Notes: a model not told the origin generated them from the letters alone. A stretch of DNA of 64,000 nt from Streptomyces abyssomicinicus (GCF_008974245.1 NZ_BBZI01000005.1:1095876-1159875), one strand, 5' to 3'; shown: positions 9,028 through 17,934, counted from the first letter of the stretch. Numbers and translations: made by a program.

Positions 9028-9831
9028 ATGCCCCCTTCCCTTCAGGTCGGTCCGTACACCGTCACCGCGCTCGCCGACGGCGTGGGCCCCTTCTTCTCCC
9101 CCCGGTCGGAGGCGTTCCCCGACGCCACCACCGAGCAGTGGGCGGCGGCCGACCGGCTCGATCCCGGCGCGCTCGACGCCGAGGGGCGCTGGCGGCTCCA
9201 GTTCCGCGCGTTCGCGATCCGCAGCGACCGGGGCGTGACCCTGGTCGACGCGGGGATCGGCCCGGCGGACAGCCCGGCGGCCTCGTGGGCGCCCGTACCC
9301 GGGGCGCTCCCCGCCTCGTTGGCCGCCGCGGGTATCGAACCGTCCGACGTGGACACCGTGGTGCTCACGCACCTCCACACCGACCACGTTGGCTGGGCCG
9401 TCGTCGGCGGCGAGCAGGCACGACCGTTCTTCCCCAACGCCGCGTACCTGCTGCAGCGGGCCGAACTCGATGCGCTCGAGGAGATCAACCCGCAGCTGCG
9501 GTCCACCGTGATCGACCCGCTCCGAAGGGGCGGTCATCTATGGCTGCTGGACGGCGACACCTCGCTGCGCGGCGGCGAGCGGGTGCTCGCCACGCCCGGT
9601 CACACACCCGGACACCAGAGCGTGCTCGTGGAGTCCGGGCGCGAACTGGTCGCCGTCACCGGTGACCTGCTCGTGCACGCGATCCAGGTGCTCCACCCCG
9701 AACTCGCCTACGCCCACGAAATGGACCCTGGGCAGGCAAGGGCATCGAGGGAACAGGTGCTCCGGAGCCGCACAGAGGACACCCTCCACCTCGCGACCCC
9801 GCACCTGACCGAGCCGTTCATCACCCGTTGA
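9028..9831 (+). CDS. MBL-fold metallo-hydrolase
   Basis: The 267-aa protein has the metallo-beta-lactamase signature THLHTDHVGW (HxHxDH) about residue 117, a second metal ligand region TPGHTPGHQSVLVE and VTGDLLVHAIQ supplying the bridging Asp. The N-terminal part, VGPYTVTALADGVGPFF, is typical of lactonase/quorum-quenching-like members, which bind two zinc ions in the cytoplasm. The substrate is unknown. The frame is open much further upstream, but homology begins at MPPSLQVGPYTV; GGGGG directly before the ATG is at poor SD spacing. Confidence 0.85.
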   Translation: MPPSLQVGPYTVTALADGVGPFFSPRSEAFPDATTEQWAAADRLDPGALDAEGRWRLQFRAFAIRSDRGVTLVDAGIGPADSPAASWAPVPGALPASLAAAGIEPSDVDTVVLTHLHTDHVGWAVVGGEQARPFFPNAAYLLQRAELDALEEINPQLRSTVIDPLRRGGHLWLLDGDTSLRGGERVLATPGHTPGHQSVLVESGRELVAVTGDLLVHAIQVLHPELAYAHEMDPGQARASREQVLRSRTEDTLHLATPHLTEPFITR

Positions 9832-10020
9832 CCACCCGGCGGCCGGCGTGGCGGCTCGGAGCACGCAGGTTCGCGGCAGCCCGCTACAGCTGCGCCTGGG
9901 CCATGCCAGGGCCTGCTCACCTTCATCGGTCACCCTCCGTGGGCTTTCCCTGACCCTTTGTCAGTGGCGCCTGCCAGGATGGGCGCTCAAGGGGAAGGCT
10001 GTCGCGAGGGGGAGGCTTAC

Positions 10021-10173
10021 ATGCCTTGGGTACGGTCGTATGTGCGCTCCGACGGGAGACGGGTCCGCGGACACTCGTGGTGGGCTCCGGGGGCTCGACG
10101 GGAGCTGATGATCCTTGCCGAGGCGGCACTCGCAGCGGTGGGGTTGTTCCCCTCGCCGGAGGCGGACCGGTGA
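10021..10173 (+). CDS. 50-aa conserved small protein coupled to the nuclease
   Basis: The small protein is MPWVRSYVRSDGRRVRGHSW followed by WAPGARRELMILAEAALAAV and GLFPSPEADR. The N-terminal WVRSYVRSDGxxVRGH block is a motif I associate with short actinobacterial proteins of unknown function. The C-terminal half is a mildly hydrophobic helix. The SD GGGGGAGG lies 5 nt before the ATG. Its TGA overlaps the GTG of the next gene (GTGA), so the two are translationally coupled. Function unknown; it could be a regulator, partner or processed peptide of the nuclease. Confidence 0.65.
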   Translation: MPWVRSYVRSDGRRVRGHSWWAPGARRELMILAEAALAAVGLFPSPEADR

Positions 10174-10853
10174 GCCCTCGGCGTCGACGGCGTCCCAGCA
10201 GGCGGCGGCAGCAGCAGGAGGCCCAGCTGCTCGGCATGGTCGGGGTGGCGGTCGTCGCCGTGGTCCTGATCGTGACGGTGGTGAACTGGTTGGTGGCGCA
10301 CTGGTGGGTGCTCCTGGTCGCCCTCGCTCTCGCGGTGCCGGCGGGCGTCGGGTGGTGGCACAGCCGGCAGCAGCGGATCCGATGGGAGGCCGCGCGGGCC
10401 CAGGCCCTGCGCTACGGGCTGGCCCAGCTCGACGCGCTGCACCACTCACGGTTCGAGGACGCGATCCGGGACCTGATGCACCGGGACGGCTGCCGGGACG
10501 CCCAGAGGGTCGGCGGCCGCGGCGACCTGGGGGCGGACGTGAAGGCCACGGACCCCTTCGGCCGACGCTGGGTGATCCAGTGCAAGCACCGCCGTGCAGG
10601 GGCCCAGGGTTCTGCCGTGGGTACCCCGGATCTGCAGGTGCTCAACGGCACCGCCCGGCAGGTACATGGTGCGGATGTCGCGGTGATCGTGACGAACGGC
10701 CGGGTGAGCGGGCCCGCGGTGGCGTTCGCGAAGCAACAGAAGCTGCATGTCGTGGATCGTCAGACGCTGGCCGCCTGGGCGTCGGGATCGCGTCCGCTGT
10801 GGGAGCTGCTGCGCGCCGTGCCGCCTCCGAGGCGCCCGACAGCTCTGGGCTGA
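10170..10853 (+). CDS. Membrane-anchored Mrr-type restriction endonuclease
   Basis: The 227-aa protein has a basic N-terminus (SPRRRRRPSRRR), two adjacent hydrophobic segments (about residues 21-55) and a C-terminal restriction-endonuclease fold. In FEDAIRDLMHRDGCRDAQRV and the following GGRGDLGADV...WVIQCKH, the Glu, the Asp of GADV and the QxK (QCK) match the PD-(D/E)XK active site of the Mrr/RecB-like family. Such proteins cleave DNA, often methylated or foreign, and the membrane anchor suggests action at the cell periphery. No methyltransferase is adjacent, so it is not a classical restriction-modification pair. GTG 10170 is chosen because of the GTGA overlap with the upstream small gene. 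Confidence 0.85.
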   Translation: MSPRRRRRPSRRRQQQEAQLLGMVGVAVVAVVLIVTVVNWLVAHWWVLLVALALAVPAGVGWWHSRQQRIRWEAARAQALRYGLAQLDALHHSRFEDAIRDLMHRDGCRDAQRVGGRGDLGADVKATDPFGRRWVIQCKHRRAGAQGSAVGTPDLQVLNGTARQVHGADVAVIVTNGRVSGPAVAFAKQQKLHVVDRQTLAAWASGSRPLWELLRAVPPPRRPTALG

Positions 10854-11055
10854 GCCCGCGACCTGCCGTCCCGTGCGTGGGGTTGCGGCCCGTGTCCGGG
10901 GGACCTGGCGATCGACGGGTCAGGTCGCCCCGCCCGGCAGGGCGCGGGTGTGCCCGGCGCCGCGTTCGACGGCGGAGTGCCGGATCCGCTGCGGACCACA
11001 GCCTGTCGGCGCGGCGGCGCGACCGCGCGGCGAAGGATCAGTACCTCCGCGTTCC

Positions 11056-12822
11056 TCACGCCGGCCCGCCCGGCGCGTCGGTCGGGCAGTGCGTGAAGCG
11101 GTGGACGCTCCGGGGGTTCAGCCGGTAACCGGGGCGGCCCTGGATGACGGCGTCCTGGCCGATGCCCAGGTCCGCGACCTCGCCGAGGCGTTCCTGACAG
11201 GCCATGCGGAATCGGCGCACCGTCTGTGCGAGCGCCGCGGCGGTGCGGCCGGTGCGCTCCGCCAGCTCGCCGGCGGAGAGGTACGGCGGCTCGGTCCCGG
11301 CCGCGCGGTGCCGCTCCCAGTCCTGGCCGAGCACGCGCAGGACGTCGACGAGGGGCTGAGGTGTGCGCTCGTGGACGGTGACGCCCTCGATCGACAGCAG
11401 GGGCCCGTAGAGCGCGACTTCCAGGCGGTTCGGGTCGGGCAGGTGCTCGTCGTCCAGGTCGAGGGAGAGGAACTCGGGCGCGAGGTGTGCGGCGCGCAGC
11501 CCGATGTACCGGCTGAGCAGTTGGCCCCGCTCGGTGCCGCGGGGCGCCTGGAGGTAGTCGGACACGACGCCGAGCGCCTCCGGCAGGACCGGGCGCAGAT
11601 CGCGCAGGTAGCGGGCGACCCACTCCACCGCCGTGCGCCTGCCGTGCAGCCGGGCGTGCAGGACGGCCGTGTCCAGCAGGACGAGCGCGGCGCAGGCGTG
11701 GAGTCCGGCATGGGAGAGGCGGTCGTGCAGCGTGGCGGCCGTGGCGACCAGCGCACCCGGCTTCACCCGGACGCGGTAACCGCGCAGCATCCGGTGCCAG
11801 TTCTCGTACGCCGTGAGGTGCGCGCTCCCTCGCTCCGCGGGCTCCAGGTACCGGTCGCCCAGCTGCCGGAAGATCCTGGGGTAGGGCGACTGCCGGTAGG
11901 CGGCCCAGCCGAAGGCGAAGACGTCGAGCGCCGCGTCGAAGTCCCGCCGTGCGCCGTACCGGGCGGCGGACAGCAAGGACTCGCTCGCGCGGACGTAGCG
12001 CAGGAGCAGTGCGCGGTCCCGCTCGGTCAGCTCCGTCGGACGCAGAGCGGCGGACTCGACGAAGGTGCTGTACCGGCCGCTCCGCACGTCCCCGAGGTGG
12101 AAGGCGAAGGGCCGCCCCTCGCCCGGCCCTGACGCCGTCGGCGCGTGCTCGGCGAGCACCTTCTCCACGTAGGAGCGCTGCGCCTCCAGTTCGGCCGCGG
12201 CCTCCTCCCGGCGTCCGGCGAGCAGGTGGGCGACGACGAGGTCGGTGTGCAGCCAGGAGGCGTCGGCGTAGTAGCGGTACTTCCGGTAGCGCTCCAGGGA
12301 CGACCGGAACAGCGGCACCGCACGCTCAGGATCGTCGCCGGCGGCCGCGGCGAGGCCCTCGCGCCACAGCGTGAAGGAGACCCGGGCGAAGGCATCGGGC
12401 TCCGCCGCCAGGCCTGCCGCGGCGGCCAGCCGGGCGAAGGCCGCGGGGAACACGGAGTCGGCGTAACCGGCCCATCCCTGGCTGAAGTGGTCGGCCACCT
12501 CGACCAGCAGGTCGAGCGAGCGCTCCCGCACGGCGCGGTCGAGGAGGCCGATCAGCTCCTCGGTCCTGGGGAGGATCCTGCCGGTGTGGAGGAACGAGGT
12601 GTCGACGTACCTCGCGGCCGTCGCCAGCAGGGTGGGCGCGGCCGACTCCCCGCCCTCCGCGCGGGCGCAGAGTTCGCCGAGCACGAGCAGCAGCGCGACA
12701 TCGTGCTCCTCGGCCTGCCGCAGGTCGGAGGCGGGCACGTCCACGACCTCGCTCACCACGGCCCGCCGGCCGCCGGCTGCGTGCTCCTCCAGCATGCGGT
12801 GTCGCTCGGCCACGCTGCTCAT
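11056..12822 (-). CDS. Uncharacterised 588-aa helical-repeat protein with C-terminal winged-helix-like segment
   Basis: I do not recognise the family. Most of the protein is alpha-helical and rich in Ala, Leu and Arg, with repeated pairs of helices such as AVPLFRSSLERYRKYRYYAD and DLVVAHLLAGRREEAAAELE, consistent with a TPR-like solenoid. The last about 90 residues (LSAGELAERTGRTAAALAQT, then VRRFRMACQERLGE and GRPGYRLNPRSV) look like a winged helix with a recognition helix and a wing, as in SARP/OmpR-type DNA-binding modules but at the C-terminus. There is no signal peptide or membrane segment. It is divergent from azlC across 161 bp. A regulator with a sensory solenoid is a reasonable inference. 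Confidence 0.6.
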   Translation of the reverse strand: MSSVAERHRMLEEHAAGGRRAVVSEVVDVPASDLRQAEEHDVALLLVLGELCARAEGGESAAPTLLATAARYVDTSFLHTGRILPRTEELIGLLDRAVRERSLDLLVEVADHFSQGWAGYADSVFPAAFARLAAAAGLAAEPDAFARVSFTLWREGLAAAAGDDPERAVPLFRSSLERYRKYRYYADASWLHTDLVVAHLLAGRREEAAAELEAQRSYVEKVLAEHAPTASGPGEGRPFAFHLGDVRSGRYSTFVESAALRPTELTERDRALLLRYVRASESLLSAARYGARRDFDAALDVFAFGWAAYRQSPYPRIFRQLGDRYLEPAERGSAHLTAYENWHRMLRGYRVRVKPGALVATAATLHDRLSHAGLHACAALVLLDTAVLHARLHGRRTAVEWVARYLRDLRPVLPEALGVVSDYLQAPRGTERGQLLSRYIGLRAAHLAPEFLSLDLDDEHLPDPNRLEVALYGPLLSIEGVTVHERTPQPLVDVLRVLGQDWERHRAAGTEPPYLSAGELAERTGRTAAALAQTVRRFRMACQERLGEVADLGIGQDAVIQGRPGYRLNPRSVHRFTHCPTDAPGGPA

Positions 12823-12983
12823 CTTCGTCGTCCCGTCGTCGCACGCCCGTGTCGTCGCGCCGTGAGGACCGGGCGTTCATGGCTGCGCGTCACGTCATCG
12901 TAGACGGCCTGGATGACGCGGCCCCCCGAGAGTCTGGACCGGAATGTCAATACAAGGCATCTCGATGACAAGGGAGAGTCATC

Positions 12984-13799
12984 GTGCGTATTCTGCATGA
13001 CACTTCGAGGAGTGGTGTCCGAAGTCAGGCCGCTCCGTCACGTGGTGCAGGGGGTTCCGTGGTGTCTTGTGCCGGTCGGCTGCCGGGCAAGGAGAAAGCG
13101 AGGCTGGTCAGGGACGCGGCCGGTGTCGGTCTGGCGGTCGGCGCCTACGGGCTGTCCTACGGCGCGCTGGCCGTCGCCGGCGGCCTGACGGTCGCTCAGA
13201 CGCAGTTCCTGTCACTCGTCCTCTACGGCGGGTCGGCCCAACTCGCCCTGGTCGGGACGCTCGCGGCCGGCGGAGGCGGACTCGCCGCGTCCGCGACGGC
13301 GGCCCTGCTCGGGGTGCGCGGCCTCTTCTACGGTGTGAGCCTGCGGCCGGTTCTCGGTCTGCGGAGGGCGGCCCTGCTGCCGGCCGCGCACCTGCTGAGC
13401 GACGAGAGCGCGGCGATGGCGATCGCCCGTCGGACGCCTCCGGAGCGCCGCGCGGCCTACTGGGTCACCGGCTCCGTGGTGTTCCTCTGCTGGAACCTGG
13501 CCACGCTGGCCGGGGCCCTGTCCGGCTCCCTGCTCGCGGACCCGGAAGCCCTCGGGTTCGACACGGCCTCCTCGGCCGCGTTCCTGGCGCTCGTGGCGCC
13601 CCGGCTGCGGGAGCGGGACGGGCGGCTGGTCTTCGCGGCGGCGGCCGTGGTGGCGACGGCCGTGGCCCCCTTCGCCGGTTCGGGTCTGCCGGTGCTCGCC
13701 GCCGGCCTCACCGTGCTGGGCCTCGCGCTGCTGCCGCCGGCGGAGGCCGGTGGCGCCAAGCGGAGGACGATCCCCACGCGGCACGGGGGCGCGGCATGA
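12984..13799 (+). CDS. azlC: AzlC family branched-chain amino acid exporter, large subunit
   Basis: The 271-aa membrane protein has about 6-7 hydrophobic segments. AzlC features are visible: GVGLAVGAYGLSYGALAVAG, FLSLVLYGGSAQLALVG (the conserved SGASQ-like loop) and LLGVRGLFYGVSLRPVL. With AzlD it exports branched-chain amino acids or analogues. GTG 12984 has an upstream AGGGAGAG. The first about 40 residues are not conserved, so an internal start near residue 30 is possible. It overlaps azlD by 4 nt (ATGA) and starts a three-gene exporter operon just before leuA, which makes leucine. Confidence 0.88.
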   Translation: MRILHDTSRSGVRSQAAPSRGAGGSVVSCAGRLPGKEKARLVRDAAGVGLAVGAYGLSYGALAVAGGLTVAQTQFLSLVLYGGSAQLALVGTLAAGGGGLAASATAALLGVRGLFYGVSLRPVLGLRRAALLPAAHLLSDESAAMAIARRTPPERRAAYWVTGSVVFLCWNLATLAGALSGSLLADPEALGFDTASSAAFLALVAPRLRERDGRLVFAAAAVVATAVAPFAGSGLPVLAAGLTVLGLALLPPAEAGGAKRRTIPTRHGGAA

Positions 13800-14107
13800 G
13801 CTGGTCGTGGATCCTGCTCGCGGCGGCCGCCTGCTATCTGCTGAAGCTGGCAGGCCTGCTGGTGCCCGCGCGTGTGCTCGGCCGGCCGTCGGTGGCCCGC
13901 GTCACCGGCGCGGTGCCGGTCGCGCTGCTCGCGGGGCTCATCGCCACGCAGACCTTCGTCTCCGACCAGCGCCTGCTTCTCGACGCCCGCGTGGCCGGAC
14001 TCGCCGTCGCGGCCCTCGCCCTGTGGCGGCGGGCACCGTTCCTGGTCGTGGTGGTCGCGGCGGCCGCCACCACCGCCGGCCTGCGACACCTGGGCGTGGG
14101 CGCGTGA
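13796..14107 (+). CDS. azlD: AzlD family small subunit of the branched-chain amino acid exporter
   Basis: The 103-aa protein has about four hydrophobic segments (SWILLAAAACYLLKLAGLLV, VTGAVPVALLAGLIATQTFV, and two near the C-terminus) and the AzlD length. It pairs with AzlC; the ATGA overlap with azlC gives a one-to-one coupling consistent with a two-subunit exporter. Confidence 0.87.
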   Translation: MSWSWILLAAAACYLLKLAGLLVPARVLGRPSVARVTGAVPVALLAGLIATQTFVSDQRLLLDARVAGLAVAALALWRRAPFLVVVVAAAATTAGLRHLGVGA

Positions 14108-14171
14108 GGCGACGGTTCCGGCCGGAGGAGACCGGGGCCCGCCGCCACCTCGTCGGGGCGGGGGGCTGACC

Positions 14172-15119
14172 GTGCCCGTCCTGTGCGTCGTCGCCTCCGT
14201 GCTGCTCCAGGCGGGCGTGTACGGGTTCGTGTCCGGCACCCTGGACTCCGGCTACAGCCTCGCCCTGTCCTGTGCCGGGTTCGCCTCCGCCGCCGTGCTG
14301 TTCAACGCGGTGCTGCTGGTCCGCCGGCCGCGTGGCGCGGCACGGGGCGCGGCACGGGGCGCGGCCGTTCCGGGCCGCGCAGGGCGTGCTCCCGGGCTGA
14401 TGCTGGCGCTGAACGCCGTCACGGCCGCCACCTTCCTCAGCTTCTACGCCGGCCTGACCTGGGTTCCGGCGACGGCGGCGACCGGGGTCGAGACCGCCGT
14501 CGGGCCGGTCGTGCTCGCGCTGTTCGGCCTGGCCGGCCATGCCCCCCGTGCCTCGGGGAGGGGCTGGTGCGCCGCCGGCCTGCTGGTGCTCCTCGGAGTC
14601 GCCGTCGCGCACCGGATCACCGCGGACGCCGGGTTGGGGCCGGGCCTGGTCGCGGGGCTCGCCCTGGTCGTGGTCGCGGGCTGCGGAGCGCCCGTGATCG
14701 CCCTGCTCTCCGTCGAGTTGGGGCGGCGCGGCGTCGATCCGGTGTACGTCACCGCGCATCGCTTCCACCTCACCTACCTGCTCGGCGGGGTGCTGCTGCT
14801 CGCCGTGGGAGGGCCCGGCGGGGACTGGGCCGGGCGGCTGCCGGGGACGATGCTCACCGGCGTTCTCGCGGTGACGCTGCCGCTGTACTGGTTGCAGTCC
14901 GGTCTGCAACGGACCGATCCGATGGTGGCGACGGTGCTGCTCACCACCCTGCCGGGTGCGACCTACCTCGCGGAGTGCGCCTTCCACGGTTCCTTCGACG
15001 CCGTCGCCCTGGCCCTGATCTGTGTGCTGGTCGCCGTCGCCGTGGGGTACGTGCGGGCCTCGGCGCGGGCGGAGTCCGGCCCGGCCGCGGCACGGCCGCC
15101 TCGCACGATCCGGAGGTGA
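14172..15119 (+). CDS. EamA/DMT-type metabolite exporter
   Basis: The 315-aa protein has about ten hydrophobic segments in two halves, as in drug/metabolite transporters. Diagnostic spots are ATFLSFYAGLTWVPATAATG at the end of the first half and LYWLQSGLQRTDPMVATVLL in the second. GTG 14172 follows a GGGGCGGGG ribosome-site-like stretch. It lies 64 bp after azlD on the same strand, so it is probably part of the operon. The substrate may be an amino acid, by context only. Confidence 0.75.
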   Translation: MPVLCVVASVLLQAGVYGFVSGTLDSGYSLALSCAGFASAAVLFNAVLLVRRPRGAARGAARGAAVPGRAGRAPGLMLALNAVTAATFLSFYAGLTWVPATAATGVETAVGPVVLALFGLAGHAPRASGRGWCAAGLLVLLGVAVAHRITADAGLGPGLVAGLALVVVAGCGAPVIALLSVELGRRGVDPVYVTAHRFHLTYLLGGVLLLAVGGPGGDWAGRLPGTMLTGVLAVTLPLYWLQSGLQRTDPMVATVLLTTLPGATYLAECAFHGSFDAVALALICVLVAVAVGYVRASARAESGPAAARPPRTIRR

Positions 15120-15259
15120 CCTGACCGGGCCCGACCTGACCGGGCCCGACCCGACCGGACCGGGACAGGACGGCGTTCGCGGACCGCGAGCGTCCCTCCG
15201 GGCCGGCCGGACGTCTGGTGACTGCGGTCACCACCGTGCGGCCGGCACGGAGATCCGGG

Positions 15260-17056
15260 TCAGCGCCCGGAGCGGTTGACGGCGGACAGGACGGCGTGGA
15301 CGGAGGCGGTGAGCACCGAGGTGTCCAGGCCGGCGCCCCATCGGGTCACGTCGCCGACCCGGCACCGGGCGTAGGCGACGGCCGGGCTGTTCGGCCCGGT
15401 GGCGGTGGAGTGCTCCGTGTATCCGAGGATGTCGACGGCGACTTTGATGCCGGCCAAGGCGTCGGCGAAGGCGGACAGAGGTCCGTTGCCGGCCCCCTCG
15501 CAGCGCGCTTCGCGCCCGTCGGTGAGCAGGGTGCAGGTGAACCGGTGCTTGCCGGGCGTGAGTTCGGCGGTGGTCCAGGACTTCAGGGTGACCGGGCCGT
15601 CCAGGCCAGGAGCGAGGTAGGTGGCGCGGAACAGGTCCCACAGCTTCTTGTGCGACAGTTCCTCGCCGGTCGCGTCGGTCACCTCCTGCACCGTGCGGGA
15701 GAAGTCCGGACGCATGGCGCGGGGCAGGTCCAGGCCGTGGTGGATCTGGAGCAGGTGGGCGATTCCGCCCTTGCCGGACTGCGAGTTGATGCGGATGACC
15801 TCCTCGTAGGTGCGTCCGATGTCACCCGGGTCGATGGGCAGGTAGGGCACCGCCCAGGGCGCCTGGTCGGCCGGGACGCCGAGTTCGGCCGCCTGCTTGG
15901 CGTGGTGGGCCAGGCCCTTGGAGATCGCGTCCTGGTGGGTGCCGGAGAAGGCGGTGTGGACGAGGTCGCCGCCGTAGGGGTGGCGCGGGTGGACCGGCAG
16001 CCGGTTGCAGTGCTGCACGACCTCGCGCACCGCGTCGATGTCGGAGAAGTCGATCATCGGGTTGACGCCCTGCGCGTACAGGTTCAGAGCCAGGCTCACC
16101 AGGTCGACGTTGCCGGTGCGCTCCCCGTTGCCGAACAGGCAGCCCTCGACGCGTTGCGCGCCCGCCAGGACGGCGAGTTCGGCGCAGGCGACGCCGGTGC
16201 CGCGGTCGTTGTGCGGGTGCACCGAGAGGATCACGGCGTCGCGGCGTGCGAGGTGGCGGTCCATGTACTCGATCTGGTCCGCGTACACGTTGGGGGTGGC
16301 GATCTCGACGGTCGCCGGCAGGTTGTGCACCACGGGCCTGCCGGGGTCGGCGTCCCACAGCTCGGTCAGGCCGTTGCACACCTCCAGGACGAAGTCCGGC
16401 TCGGTGAGGTTGAAGACCTCGGGCGAGAACTCGAACCGGATGTCGGCGTGCGGGTGTTCCTCGGCGCGGCGCATCAGGTGGGTGGCGGCCTCGTGGATCA
16501 GGGCGTGCACCTCGGCGCGGGAGCGGCCCAGCACGACGTCCCGCCAGGCGGGAGCGGTGGCGGTGTAGAGGTGGACGAGGGCGCGGGGCAGCCCCGCGAC
16601 GGAGGCGATGGTCCGGTCGATCAGGTCCATGCGCGCCGGGGTGAACACGGAGACGGTCACGTCGTCGGGCACGGCGTCCTCGGTGACCAGGTGCCGGACG
16701 AAGTCGAAGTCGGTCCGGCTGGCGGAGGGGTAGCCGACCTCGATCTCCTTGTAGCCCATGGTGACCAGGAGGTCGAACATCCGGCGCTTGCGTTCGGTGT
16801 CCATCGGTTCGGCCAGCGCCTGGTTGCCGTCCCTCAGGTCCACGGGCACCCACAGCGGGGCGCGTTCCAGCCTGCGTGAGGGCCAGGTGCGGTCCGTCAG
16901 CGGCAGGGGGACGCGCTCTTCCGCGGGCCGGTAACGGTGGTGTGGCATCGCGCTCGGACGCTGAGGGTTCCAGCGGGGTGCGTCCGCGGGGAGGTCGCCG
17001 TCGGGGGTACGCAGGGTGGGGAACGCCGTGCCGGTCGGGAGGGGGCTGGGAGTCAT
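15260..17056 (-). CDS. leuA: 2-isopropylmalate synthase
   Basis: The 598-aa protein catalyses condensation of acetyl-CoA with 2-ketoisovalerate, the first committed step of leucine synthesis. The DRE-TIM barrel is clear: [20 protein letters not shown] (catalytic Arg-Asp of the LRDGNQ motif), [34 protein letters not shown] with the metal-binding HxH region, and [20 protein letters not shown]. The C-terminal about 110 residues form the allosteric LeuA domain that binds leucine. The length fits the long actinobacterial LeuA type. It is convergent with the exporter operon and divergent from the GntR gene. A leader peptide and hairpin lie upstream (17106-17180), so both attenuation and end-product inhibition are likely. 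Confidence 0.97.
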   Translation of the reverse strand: MTPSPLPTGTAFPTLRTPDGDLPADAPRWNPQRPSAMPHHRYRPAEERVPLPLTDRTWPSRRLERAPLWVPVDLRDGNQALAEPMDTERKRRMFDLLVTMGYKEIEVGYPSASRTDFDFVRHLVTEDAVPDDVTVSVFTPARMDLIDRTIASVAGLPRALVHLYTATAPAWRDVVLGRSRAEVHALIHEAATHLMRRAEEHPHADIRFEFSPEVFNLTEPDFVLEVCNGLTELWDADPGRPVVHNLPATVEIATPNVYADQIEYMDRHLARRDAVILSVHPHNDRGTGVACAELAVLAGAQRVEGCLFGNGERTGNVDLVSLALNLYAQGVNPMIDFSDIDAVREVVQHCNRLPVHPRHPYGGDLVHTAFSGTHQDAISKGLAHHAKQAAELGVPADQAPWAVPYLPIDPGDIGRTYEEVIRINSQSGKGGIAHLLQIHHGLDLPRAMRPDFSRTVQEVTDATGEELSHKKLWDLFRATYLAPGLDGPVTLKSWTTAELTPGKHRFTCTLLTDGREARCEGAGNGPLSAFADALAGIKVAVDILGYTEHSTATGPNSPAVAYARCRVGDVTRWGAGLDTSVLTASVHAVLSAVNRSGR

Positions 17057-17105
17057 CGGTACAGTGCTTCCTTCGGTCGGCCGTTGGAGACCGGCTCAGC
17101 CCTGA

Positions 17106-17120
17106 ACCCCGCCGCGGGGT
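17106..17120 (-). terminator. Candidate attenuator hairpin in the leuA leader
   Basis: A 6-bp GC stem with a 3-nt loop (ACCCCG CCG CGGGGT) lies between the leader peptide stop and leuA. It is flanked by sequences (GGACCGGCAC and the GCGGGGCC at the end of the leader ORF) that could form competing pairings. The placement fits a transcription attenuator. No U tract is present. Confidence 0.45.
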
Positions 17121-17132
17121 GCCGGTCCTGGG

Positions 17133-17180
17133 TCAGGCCCCGCAGCGGCAGCCGAGGAGAAGAAACTCGCGCAGCGACAT
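17133..17180 (-). CDS. Leucine leader peptide of leuA (15 aa)
   Basis: The ORF reads MSLREFLLLGCRCGA and stops. It contains four Leu codons (CTG, CTT, CTC, CTC), three of them consecutive, which is the hallmark of leucine attenuation. It lies 76 nt upstream of leuA on the same strand. There is no SD; instead a -10-like TACGGT ends 6 nt before the ATG, so the transcript probably begins at the A of the start codon. Ribosome stalling at the LLL run when leucyl-tRNA is scarce would favour antitermination. Confidence 0.75.
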   Translation of the reverse strand: MSLREFLLLGCRCGA

Positions 17181-17186
17181 GCGAGT

Positions 17187-17216
17187 ACCGTAGCGACAAC
17201 TCAGGTCCTCAGACAA
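17187..17216 (-). promoter_or_regulatory. leuA promoter (-35 TTGTCT, 18 bp, -10 TACGGT)
   Basis: On the minus strand TTGTCT (17216-17211) and TACGGT (17192-17187) are separated by 18 bp. The start point predicted from the -10 box falls on the first base of the leader peptide ATG (17180). Confidence 0.55.
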
Positions 17217-17222
17217 CCTGAG
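17200..17222. promoter_or_regulatory. Inverted repeat CTCAGGT-N9-ACCTGAG, candidate GntR operator
   Basis: The 7-bp arms with a 9-bp spacer lie between the divergent leuA leader and the GntR gene. They overlap the proposed leuA -35 box and the spacer next to it. The regulator gene starts 22 bp further on, so autoregulation and control of leuA are both plausible. Confidence 0.45.
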
Positions 17223-17244
17223 AGGTACAGGAAGGTTCGAGCCC

Positions 17245-17934
17245 GTGTCACCAGGCGCCCTGCGTCCGTCCCCTCTGGTCGAACAGGCCACGGCCTACCT
17301 GCGCGAACAGATCACCAGCGGCGAATGGCCGGTGGGGACCAGGCTCCCGGGCGAGACCGCCCTGGCCAAGTCCCTCGGAGTGGGGCGCTCCACCGTCCGC
17401 GAGGCCCTGCGGGCCCTGGCGGGCGCGGGGCTGGTCCGGGCGCGCCAGGGCTCGGGGGTGTTCGTCATCGCGTCCACGCCCGAGGAGGACTGGTCCACGC
17501 AGCTCCGGCAGGCGGCCATCACCGACGTCTACGAGGTGCGCGCGCTCGTGGAGGCGGAGGCCGCGCAACTGGCGGCGCGGCGCCGCACCGACGAGGACGT
17601 GGCGGCTCTGCGGGAGGCGCTGGAAGCCCGCCGGACCGCCGGAACGCTCGGTGACGCCGCTTTCGTCAAGGCCGACATCGCGCTGCACGAAGCGGTGGTC
17701 GCTGCGGCACACAACCCCGTACTGACCGGTCTTTTCCGCAATTTCGTGCCCGTCCTCGAACAACGGCTACTGGACCTTGTGCAGTTGCTGGACCTGCGCG
17801 CTGAAGATCCGCACCACGGCGACGCGGGCCACGCCGCGCTGGTGACCGCGGTGGTGGAGGGCGACGCCGAGGCCGCCGGAGCCGCACTGCGCGGGGAACT
17901 GGACGCGACGCTCGCCTTGTTGCGCTCCGTGTGA
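17245..17934 (+). CDS. GntR/FadR-family transcriptional regulator
   Basis: The 229-aa protein has an N-terminal winged helix: TAYLREQITSGEWPVGTRLP, then ETALAKSLGVGRSTVREALR, ALAGAGLVRARQGSGVFV (residues about 10-75). A C-terminal all-helical FCD ligand-binding domain (about 95-225) follows, with metal/ligand-type residues in KADIALHEAVVAAAHNPVL and HAALVTAVVEGD. GTG 17245 is preceded by AGGAAGG. FadR-type regulators usually repress until they bind a small carboxylate. It is divergent from leuA, with a candidate operator between the two. Confidence 0.9.
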   Translation: MSPGALRPSPLVEQATAYLREQITSGEWPVGTRLPGETALAKSLGVGRSTVREALRALAGAGLVRARQGSGVFVIASTPEEDWSTQLRQAAITDVYEVRALVEAEAAQLAARRRTDEDVAALREALEARRTAGTLGDAAFVKADIALHEAVVAAAHNPVLTGLFRNFVPVLEQRLLDLVQLLDLRAEDPHHGDAGHAALVTAVVEGDAEAAGAALRGELDATLALLRSV

